A DNA stretch of 26,402 nucleotides from Pseudomonadota bacterium. GTDB taxonomy: Bacteria > Pseudomonadota > Alphaproteobacteria > Acetobacterales > Acetobacteraceae. This document shows, piece by piece, positions 20,905-26,402 of this stretch; position 1 is the first letter of the stretch; each line of letters opens with the position of its first letter. Made by a program: the position numbers and the translations under genes. The stretch lies in contig JAKBAQ010000009.1 of NCBI GenBank assembly GCA_021808985.1, positions 1-26,402 of the forward strand, read 5' to 3'. The notes below the pieces were generated by a model, which was not told where the DNA came from, did no database searches, and saw nothing but the letters and a program-made list of their open reading frames with translations.

Positions 20905-22587
20905 TCAGGACAGGCCGGCGATGTTGCCGCTGGAGTCAAGAAAGATGCGCTCGGCCGCCGGGTGGCGGGGCAGGCCGGGCATGGTGAGGATCTCGCCGCA
21001 GAAGGCGACGATGAATTGCGCCCCGGCAGCGAGGCGGACCTCGCGGATGTGAATGCCAAAACCCTCCGGCGCGCCGCGCTGGGAGGGGTCAGCCGAGAAG
21101 CTGTATTGGGTTTTGGCCATGCAGACGGGCAGCCGCGCGAACCCGGCGGCCGCGAATTCGCGCAGCTGGCGGGCGGCGGCGGGCTCAAAGCTGAGCGAGG
21201 CGGCGCCGTATATCCGGGTGGCGATGGCGCGGATTTTCTCTTCCAGGGGCATGTCATCCGGGTAGAGCAGCTGGAAGCTGGAAGGCTCGGCGCAAAGCGC
21301 GCGCACCGCGCCCGCCAGCGCCAGCGCGCCGGCGCCGCCCTCGGCCCAATGGTTGCAGGCGACCACCGTGAGCCCGGCTTCGGCGCAGGCGGCCTCGGCG
21401 GCGGCGAGCTCGGCCTCGGTATCAGCCGTGAAGCGGTTGAGGGCGACCACCACCGGCAGGCCGTAGGCGCGCATGTTGGCGGCGTGGCGCAGCAGGTTGG
21501 CGCAGCCCGCGCGCACCGCCGCCACATGCTCCGTGCCAAGCTCATGCAGGGGCACGCCGCCATGCATTTTCAGCGCGCGCACGGTGGCGACCACGACGCA
21601 GGCGGCGGGGGTGAGGCCAGCCTTGCGGCATTTGATGTCAAGAAACTTCTCGCCGCCCAGGTCGGCGCCGAAGCCGGCTTCGGTGATGACGTAATCAGCC
21701 AGGCCGAGGGCGGTTTTGGTGGCGAGGATGGAGTTGCAGCCCTGCGCGATGTTGGCGAAGGGGCCGCCATGGATGAAGGCCGGGGTGCCTTCGAGCGTTT
21801 GCGCGAGGTTGGGGGCCAGCGCGTCGCGCAGCAGGGCGGCCATGGCGCCGGTGGCGTTCAGCTCACGCGCGCGCACCAGGCGCTTGTTCATGTCGCGACC
21901 GATGACGATGTCGCCCAGGCGCTGCTCCAGATCCGCCAGCGATTCCGCGAGGCAGAGAATGGCCATCACCTCGCTGGCGGCGGTGATGTCGTAACCGCTC
22001 TGGCGGGGCGCGCCGTTGCCGGGGCCGCCGAGGCCGCTCACCATGTCGCGCAGGGCGCGGTCGTTCAGATCCACCGTGCGCCGCCAGGTGATGCGCCGGG
22101 GGTCGAGATTCAGGGCGTTGCCCCAGTAGATGTGGTTGTCGATCATCGCGGCGAGCAGGTTGTGCGCGGCGGCGATGGCGTGCAGGTCGCCGGTGAAGTG
22201 CAGGTTGATCTCGCTCATCGGCCCCACCTGCGCCCGCCCGCCGCCGGTGGCGCCGCCCTTGGCGCCGAAACATGGCCCCAGGCTCGGCTCGCGCAGGCAG
22301 ATGGCCACCCGCGCGCCCTGGCGGCGCAGGGCGTCGCCCAGGCCGATGGTGGTGGTGGTTTTGCCCTCGCCAGCCGGGGTGGGGGTGATGGCTGTCACCA
22401 GCACGAGCTTGCCGCGCGGCGCGGCCATGGCGCGCGCCGCGTGATCGAGCAGCAGCTTGGCCTTGTGGGGGCCGTAGCGGTAGAGCGCCTCGGGCGGGAT
22501 GCGCAGCAAGGCGGCCACGTTCTCAATGGGTTGCAGGGGGGCGGACTGGGCGATGGCGAGGTCGCTCATGGGATGATCGCTGGGCAT
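20905..22587 (-). CDS. fhs: Fhs, formate-tetrahydrofolate ligase
   Basis: Encodes 560 residues, the usual length. It uses ATP to join formate to tetrahydrofolate, giving 10-formyl-THF for purine and fMet-tRNA synthesis or running in reverse in one-carbon oxidation. The P-loop TPTPAGEGKTTTTIGLGDAL (about residues 68-87), LREPSLGPCFGAKGGATGGG, INLHFTGDLHAI, NNHIYWGN-like DNHIYWGNAL, RRTVDLNDRALR, GYDITAASEVMAILCL, GRDMNKRLV, TEAGFGADLGGEKFLDIK and the C-terminal KTQYSFSADP are all intact. Start could be Met1 at 22587 or Met7 at 22569; neither has a clear Shine-Dalgarno. It is separated from sco by 142 bases with strong hairpins, so it probably has its own promoter there. Confidence 0.96.
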   Translation of the reverse strand: MPSDHPMSDLAIAQSAPLQPIENVAALLRIPPEALYRYGPHKAKLLLDHAARAMAAPRGKLVLVTAITPTPAGEGKTTTTIGLGDALRRQGARVAICLREPSLGPCFGAKGGATGGGRAQVGPMSEINLHFTGDLHAIAAAHNLLAAMIDNHIYWGNALNLDPRRITWRRTVDLNDRALRDMVSGLGGPGNGAPRQSGYDITAASEVMAILCLAESLADLEQRLGDIVIGRDMNKRLVRARELNATGAMAALLRDALAPNLAQTLEGTPAFIHGGPFANIAQGCNSILATKTALGLADYVITEAGFGADLGGEKFLDIKCRKAGLTPAACVVVATVRALKMHGGVPLHELGTEHVAAVRAGCANLLRHAANMRAYGLPVVVALNRFTADTEAELAAAEAACAEAGLTVVACNHWAEGGAGALALAGAVRALCAEPSSFQLLYPDDMPLEEKIRAIATRIYGAASLSFEPAAARQLREFAAAGFARLPVCMAKTQYSFSADPSQRGAPEGFGIHIREVRLAAGAQFIVAFCGEILTMPGLPRHPAAERIFLDSSGNIAGLS

Positions 22588-22600
22588 GGCAGGCGTCTTA

Positions 22601-22627
22601 GGTGTTTTTCAATGAATGAAAAACACC
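22601..22627. terminator. Hairpin between sco and fhs, close to the fhs start
   Basis: GGTGTTTTTCA and TGAAAAACACC form a perfect 11-bp stem with a 5-base loop. It ends 14 bases before the fhs ATG (on the minus strand), so it could terminate sco transcription or act in the fhs leader. The T-tract is within the arm, not after it. Confidence 0.45.
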
Positions 22628-22643
22628 CTCGTTATATTTGAGC

Positions 22644-22700
22644 GAGCAATTTCATTTACTTGATCGGAACCGGGTGGTTCCGATCAAGTAAATATTGCTC
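22644..22700. repeat. Large nested inverted repeat (cruciform-type)
   Basis: A perfect 17-bp stem (22655-22671 with 22676-22692) closes on a GGGT loop. It is nested in outer arms GAGCAAT (22644-22650) and ATTGCTC (22694-22700), with short unpaired joints. It lies 30 bases beyond the sco stop. Total pairing is 24 bp. The size and regularity suggest a dispersed repeat element or a strong transcription end point; only one copy is in this window. Confidence 0.7.
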
Positions 22701-22729
22701 TAGCACGGCCAGGCGGCGGGGATAAGGGT

Positions 22730-23290
22730 TTATCCGCCCATGGCAGCGGCCACGCGCGCGGCCAGCGTGCTGGCGGCGAGGCTGCCGGGAAAGGCGGTGA
22801 GGAAGCTGCCATCGGGCGCCATGAGGTAGATGAGGTCTCCATGCGAAATGGCGCCGCCCTGCTGGCCAGCCGGGGCGGTATATACGTGGTATTCCCGCAC
22901 GGCCTGCGCCACCTGCGCCGGGGTGCCGGAGAGGCCGATGATATCGGGCGAGAACAGGGTGGCGTAGCGGCTGGCGATGGCTGGGGTGTCGTAGGCGGGG
23001 TCTATGCTGATGAACAGGGCTTGCAGCCGCTGCGCGGCCGCGCCCATTTCAGCCAGGGCCAGGGCCATGTGGTACATCGTGGTTGGGCAATCATCCGTGC
23101 AGCGGGTGTAGCCAAAGAATATCAGCAGGAATTTGCCCGGGAAATCCTGGCTGGTGACGCTCTGGCCGGCGCCGCCGGTGAGGCTGAAGGGGCCGCCGAT
23201 GGCCGCCTGCGCGCGCGCCGGGGCGATGGCGAGGGCCAGCGCCGCGCCCGCCAGCGCGCCGCGCCGCGCCAATGTGCGGGCGGGCCGCAT
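22730..23290 (-). CDS. SCO1/SenC family copper-binding protein
   Basis: Encodes 186 residues. A signal peptide (MRPARTLARR, then ALAGAALALAIAPARA) is followed by a thioredoxin-like fold exported to the periplasm. The copper site is visible: Cys64 and Cys68 in RCTDDCP (CxxxCP) and His150 in ISHGDLIYLM. SCO proteins carry copper to the CuA centre of cytochrome c oxidase or act as redox sensors (PrrC/SenC). The ATG at 23290 was chosen because it begins the signal peptide and lies 7 bases after the chemoreceptor stop. The longer upstream open frame overlaps that gene and is rejected. Tight spacing implies co-transcription with the chemoreceptor. Confidence 0.93.
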   Translation of the reverse strand: MRPARTLARRGALAGAALALAIAPARAQAAIGGPFSLTGGAGQSVTSQDFPGKFLLIFFGYTRCTDDCPTTMYHMALALAEMGAAAQRLQALFISIDPAYDTPAIASRYATLFSPDIIGLSGTPAQVAQAVREYHVYTAPAGQQGGAISHGDLIYLMAPDGSFLTAFPGSLAASTLAARVAAAMGG

Positions 23291-23297
23291 GGCGGCG

Positions 23298-24932
23298 CTA
23301 TGGTTCCACCAGCTGGCGCGCGCGCGCCGGGACGGGCTGGGACGTGGCGGGCTGGGATGTGGCGGATGTTGGTTCCCCCACCTGGAACCGGGCGGCCAAT
23401 GCGGCGAGGTGGCGCACCTCCTGCCCCAGGCTGTGCGCCGCCGCGTTGGCTTCCTCCACCATGGCGGCGGTGCGCTGGGTGCCATGGTCCATGATGTTGA
23501 CCGCGTCATTCACCTGGCCCAGCGCCGCCGCCTGCTCGTTGGCCGAGGCGCTGATGGCGGTGACGGACTGGGCGATCTCGCCCACCTGGGTGGTGAGGCG
23601 GGCCAGCACCTCGCCGGTGCGGGCCACCCGGTCAGCGCCTTCGCGCACCTGGGTGGCGGAGGTCTGGATCAGCGCCTTGATCTCCTTGGCCGCCTCGGCC
23701 GAGCGCTGCGCCAGGGCGCGGACCTCGGTGGCGACCACGGCGAAGCCGCGCCCGGCATCGCCGGCGCGCGCCGCCTCAACCCCGGCATTGAGCGCGAGCA
23801 GGTTGGTCTGGAAGGCGATTTCATCAATGACGCCGATGATGTTGCCGATCTGGCGGGAGGAGGCGTCAATCCCGCTCATGGCCTCCACCGCCTGCGCCAC
23901 CACGGTGCCGAACAGCGACATTTCACCGCGCGCCGTGCTCACCACGCCGCGCGCCTGCTCCGCGCCGGTGGCGGCGGCGCGGACGGCGCTGGTCACCTCA
24001 TCGAGCGAGGCGGCTGTTTCCTCCAGGGTTGCCGCCTGCTGCTCGGTCCGGCGTGTCAGGTCGGTTGAGGCGGAGACGATTTCAGCCGTGCTGGCGTTGA
24101 TGGCGCCGGTGGCGCGCAGGATGGCGGCCACGATCTCGCGCAGCTGGGCCACGGCGGCGTTATAGTCAGTGCGCAACTGTTCATAATTAGGCGGAAAAGG
24201 CTGGGCGAGGTGCTGGCGCAGCTCGCCGCCCGCCAGCCGCGCCAGGCCCTGGGCCAGGGCGCTCACCACCTGGCTCAGCTCGCGCGCGGTCTCGGCGCGC
24301 AGGGCGTCGGCCCGCTTGCGCTCCTCCTCCACCGCCTGGCGCTGCGCCGCCGCCTCGGCCTCGGCCAGCTTCATCTGGGCGGTGGTGTTCAGAACCTCAT
24401 CGAGATGGCGGGCCGAACTCTCAAACAAGGAGACGATGCGCTGGGTCATCCAGACCAGGGCCCCGGCCTCGGCCACCACGACCACGGCATGCAGCAGCAC
24501 GCGCGGCAGGTTCGCGCCCTCGGGGAACACCAGGGCGGGGGCGAGGAAATTGAGCCCGAGATGGTGCAGCGCGGTGGCGGCGGCGGCGGCGAGGATGACA
24601 TCACGGTCACAATAGGCGGCGAGGATGGCCAGGGCCGCGAAATAGTACATGTGGATATCAAGCTGCAGGTAGGCGCCGTGGCAGGCGGCGAGGATGATGG
24701 AGACCATGGCGATGTAGGCGACCGCGATGGTCAGCCTGGTCGATTTCGCGCCGGGGGCGAGCCGCCAGGCGGCGCTGGCCACGGCGGCCACCAGCGCCGC
24801 CGCCAGGCAGGGCCACAGCACCCCGTTGCCCGCCGCCCAGGCGCTAACCCCCGCCAGCGGCACATGCAGCCACAGCCACGGCACCAGCCAGCGGCTCACC
24901 GTGTCACGCAATCTGTCCATCTCGGTTTTCAT
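23298..24932 (-). CDS. Membrane chemoreceptor with a 6-TM-type N-terminal sensor
   Basis: Encodes 544 residues. About residues 15-165 are five or six hydrophobic helices with almost no periplasmic domain, so sensing is probably within the membrane. Conserved-looking His residues occur in or near the helices: His23, His85, His94 (LDIHMYYF), His123/His124 (ALHHLGLNF) and His148. They could bind heme or a metal. A long charged coiled coil (about 170-240), a HAMP-like region (ARLAGGELRQHLAQ), and the signalling domain with DEIAFQTNLLALNAGVEAA follow. No CheR pentapeptide is seen at the C-terminus. The ATG at 24932 overlaps the preceding small gene as ATGA and has AGGAAA about 8 bases upstream. 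The extra upstream open frame is that small gene in another frame. Confidence 0.93.
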   Translation of the reverse strand: MKTEMDRLRDTVSRWLVPWLWLHVPLAGVSAWAAGNGVLWPCLAAALVAAVASAAWRLAPGAKSTRLTIAVAYIAMVSIILAACHGAYLQLDIHMYYFAALAILAAYCDRDVILAAAAATALHHLGLNFLAPALVFPEGANLPRVLLHAVVVVAEAGALVWMTQRIVSLFESSARHLDEVLNTTAQMKLAEAEAAAQRQAVEEERKRADALRAETARELSQVVSALAQGLARLAGGELRQHLAQPFPPNYEQLRTDYNAAVAQLREIVAAILRATGAINASTAEIVSASTDLTRRTEQQAATLEETAASLDEVTSAVRAAATGAEQARGVVSTARGEMSLFGTVVAQAVEAMSGIDASSRQIGNIIGVIDEIAFQTNLLALNAGVEAARAGDAGRGFAVVATEVRALAQRSAEAAKEIKALIQTSATQVREGADRVARTGEVLARLTTQVGEIAQSVTAISASANEQAAALGQVNDAVNIMDHGTQRTAAMVEEANAAAHSLGQEVRHLAALAARFQVGEPTSATSQPATSQPVPARARQLVEP

Positions 24933-25315
24933 GTCGGGTTTCCTGGAGGGTGAAGAGGTCCTGGAGGGTGGAGGGATTGCGGCGCGCCGCAGCCGCCAAG
25001 CGCCGCCGGGTTGAGCAGCAGCCACGCGCCGGCGCGGCGCAGGCGCGCGAGGCCGCCGGGCGCGGGCAGCGCCACCACGATGCTCGGCAACGCCCCCAGG
25101 CGCACCACCGGCCCGGCGGAGGCCGCCGCCAGCATGGAGCGCGCGGCACCCCACCAGGGCGGAAACACCGCCGCCACCGGGCCGCGCGCGGGGGGTTGCA
25201 GCTCTATCGCCGCCGCCGCCGCCAGCGAGAGGAGCGCCAGGATGGAAGGCAGCAGCCAGGAGACGGCCGGGTGGGGAGGTGAGCGTGAAGCCTGCATGCC
25301 CGCGGGTTTAGGCAT
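24929..25315 (-). CDS. Small membrane-anchored protein of unknown function
   Basis: Encodes 128 residues from ATG 25315 (Met at 25297 is an alternative; no strong Shine-Dalgarno at either). One hydrophobic helix (VSWLLPSILALLSLAAAAAI, about residues 19-38) anchors it. A domain with FPPWWGAARSMLAAASAG, VVRLGALPSIVVALP and LRRAGAWLLLNPAALGGC follows, presumably periplasmic. Similar PPW...GAWL...C small proteins occur as hypothetical genes in Alphaproteobacteria. The C-terminus is Pro-rich. It overlaps the chemoreceptor start as ATGA, so the three genes (this, chemoreceptor, SCO) form one unit and it may be a partner of the receptor. Function unknown. Confidence 0.72.
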   Translation of the reverse strand: MPKPAGMQASRSPPHPAVSWLLPSILALLSLAAAAAIELQPPARGPVAAVFPPWWGAARSMLAAASAGPVVRLGALPSIVVALPAPGGLARLRRAGAWLLLNPAALGGCGAPQSLHPPGPLHPPGNPT

Positions 25316-25363
25316 GGAAAGCTTAAGAAACCGCTCCGCCGGCAAGATTGCGTTTTGTTAATG

Positions 25364-25377
25364 TTGATTCAGGTCAA
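25364..25377. promoter_or_regulatory. FNR/FixK-type binding site in a divergent control region
   Basis: TTGATTCAGGTCAA has the exact TTGA-N6-TCAA core and 9 of 10 positions of the TTGAT-N4-ATCAA consensus of FNR-family regulators. It sits between the minus-strand chemoreceptor-SCO unit (first ATG at 25315) and the plus-strand phasin-like gene (ATG at 25437), about 50-60 bases from each start. Being symmetric, it could control either or both by oxygen. Confidence 0.7.
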
Positions 25378-25436
25378 GCTCGCGGGGGCGGTTTCATGCG
25401 AAGGTCGGGATCAGCCCTTCAACCCAGGAGACCGCC

Positions 25437-25703
25437 ATGACCGGAAAGCCAGAAAACCCTTTTGAGGCCTTCCAGATTCCGCCCAACCTGTTCGCCACGC
25501 CGCAGAGCTTCCTGCCCGGGGGCAGGATTTTCGAGCAGCTGAGCCAGATGACGCGCAACCTCAGCGAGGCGCAGATCAGCTATGGGCAGGCCCTGATGCG
25601 GGCCAACACCTCGTTTCTCAGCGCCTTGTTCAGCCAGGCCGCCCCGGCGGAGGCCGAGCGCGTGAGCGAGACGGCGCGCAAGACGGGTGATCTCGCCGCC
25701 TGA
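25437..25703 (+). CDS. Small phasin-like protein, uncertain
   Basis: Encodes 88 residues with no signal peptide or membrane span. The N-terminus NPFEAFQIPPNLF is followed by an amphipathic helical stretch (IFEQLSQMTRNLSEAQISYGQALMRAN in outline, residues 31-57) and a charged Ala/Glu end. NPFE-type starts and amphipathic helices are common in phasins and other polyhydroxyalkanoate granule proteins, but the chain is short and the match is by style only. AGGAG lies 6 bases before the ATG. It precedes the MaoC-phosphotransacetylase gene by 51 bases on the same strand and shares the FNR-type site upstream. Confidence 0.7.
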   Translation: MTGKPENPFEAFQIPPNLFATPQSFLPGGRIFEQLSQMTRNLSEAQISYGQALMRANTSFLSALFSQAAPAEAERVSETARKTGDLAA

Positions 25704-25754
25704 GCCCGCCGCCTTAAGCTCCTGCCAAAACTCTGAAGTTCCGAGAGGCGCCGC

Positions 25755-26402
25755 ATGGATATTAACACTGAAATCCTCGAGAACCGGGTGTTCGACGAGA
25801 TCATGCCCGGCGACAGCGCCAGCCTGTCACGCGAGATCACGCTGGATGACATCGCGCTGTTCTCGGTCATCTCCGGGGATATCAACCCGGCGCATCTGGA
25901 CCCCGAATATGCGGCGACCGATCTGTTCCACCATATCATCGCCCAGGGGGTGCTGACGGCGGGGCTGATCTCGGCCGTGCTCGGCACCAGGCTGCCGGGG
26001 CCGGGGACCATCTATCTCGGCCAGGAGCTGCGGTTTTTAGCCCCGGTGAGCCCCGGCGACACAGTGAGTGCCACGGTGACCGTGCTGGAGAAGACGCCGC
26101 AGAACCACCGGGTGATTCTGGACTGCGCCTGCCGCAACCAGGATGGCGCGCTGGTGCTGCACGGCACCGCCACGGTGAAGGCGCCGGAGGAGAAGGTGAG
26201 TCGGCGGGCCATTGTGCTGCCGGAGGTGCGGCTGCTGCGCCATGAGCATCTGCGCCGCCTGCTCAGCCGGGCGGGCACCGGCTCGCCGCTGCCCACCGCC
26301 ATCGCGCATCCGTGCGATGAAGCCTCGCTGCTGGCCGCCGTGGAGGCGGCGCGGGCGGGGCTGATCACGCCCATACTGGTGGGCCCGCCGGCGCGGATCC
26401 GC
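25755..26402 (+). CDS. Bifunctional enoyl-CoA hydratase/phosphate acetyl(butyryl)transferase, 5' part
   Basis: An open frame from ATG 25755 (GAGAGG about 6 bases upstream) runs through the right edge, giving 216 residues. Residues about 10-145 are a MaoC-type hot-dog domain with the R-specific hydratase motif SGDINPAHLD; Asp42 and His47 are the catalytic pair. From about residue 160 the phosphotransacylase domain begins (HPCDEASLLAAVEAARAG, then ITPILVGPP). The same fusion is common in Alphaproteobacteria and usually precedes ackA and fabI. It would interconvert acyl-CoA and acyl-phosphate, with the MaoC part hydrating enoyl-CoA, linking acetate, fatty acid and PHA metabolism. The rest of the gene lies outside the window. 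Confidence 0.92.
   Translation, partial: MDINTEILENRVFDEIMPGDSASLSREITLDDIALFSVISGDINPAHLDPEYAATDLFHHIIAQGVLTAGLISAVLGTRLPGPGTIYLGQELRFLAPVSPGDTVSATVTVLEKTPQNHRVILDCACRNQDGALVLHGTATVKAPEEKVSRRAIVLPEVRLLRHEHLRRLLSRAGTGSPLPTAIAHPCDEASLLAAVEAARAGLITPILVGPPARIR

Noticed and set aside
20962..22641. 559-codon plus-strand frame opposite fhs
   Set aside because: Fully antisense to formate-tetrahydrofolate ligase, composition-biased and without any family signal.

Overview
The window is a high-GC, gene-dense bacterial chromosome segment, most likely from an alphaproteobacterium of the Acetobacteraceae (Acidocella/Acidiphilium-like). The evidence is the GAAC-N7-GAAC SOS operator typical of Alphaproteobacteria in front of lexA, the gene orders ppiD-trpEGDC-moaC-lexA and tpiA-secG-pyrG-kdsA, and the style of intergenic palindromes. 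The genus is an inference. Most of the window is housekeeping. No phage, insertion sequence, CRISPR array, tRNA or rRNA gene was seen.

Layout. Positions 1-946 hold the basic tail of an unidentified gene and a DUF6065-like protein on the plus strand. A pair of strong palindromes (982-1077) separates them from a minus-strand block. Read in its direction of transcription (right to left), that block is ppiD, trpE, trpG, trpD, trpC, moaC, then lexA with its own SOS promoter, then a secreted His/Pro/Tyr-rich protein. A 52-residue membrane protein (8930-9088) sits between ppiD and the divergent plus-strand run tpiA, secG, pyrG, kdsA. A minus-strand block follows: lipoprotein, pyrD, a HAD-like hydrolase, and a soluble double-PAS chemoreceptor. 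Diverging from it are a CodA-type deaminase, an SDR dehydrogenase and comM. The formate-tetrahydrofolate ligase gene fhs runs in from the right. Then come a minus-strand unit (small membrane protein, 6-TM chemoreceptor, SCO copper protein) and, divergent from it, a small phasin-like gene and the first 216 codons of a MaoC-phosphotransacetylase fusion that runs off the end.

How the genes work together. trpEGDC make four of the enzymatic steps to tryptophan. pyrG makes CTP and kdsA makes KDO-8-phosphate, linking to lipopolysaccharide synthesis (CMP-KDO). pyrD (UMP synthesis) lies back to back with the CodA-like deaminase (possible pyrimidine salvage). Eight gene junctions are 4-base ATGA/GTGA stop-start overlaps, so translational coupling is widespread.

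Most notable regulatory signal: a near-perfect FNR/FixK-type box (25364-25377) in the shared control region between the chemoreceptor-SCO unit and the phasin/phosphotransacetylase unit. It suggests oxygen control of both. The most unusual individual items are the His8/poly-Pro secreted protein, the unlisted 52-residue membrane protein, a CodA active-site Asp-to-Cys change, and the large nested inverted repeats at 22601-22700. I found no clearly new multi-gene system. The chemoreceptor-SCO pairing is the best candidate for an under-described one.
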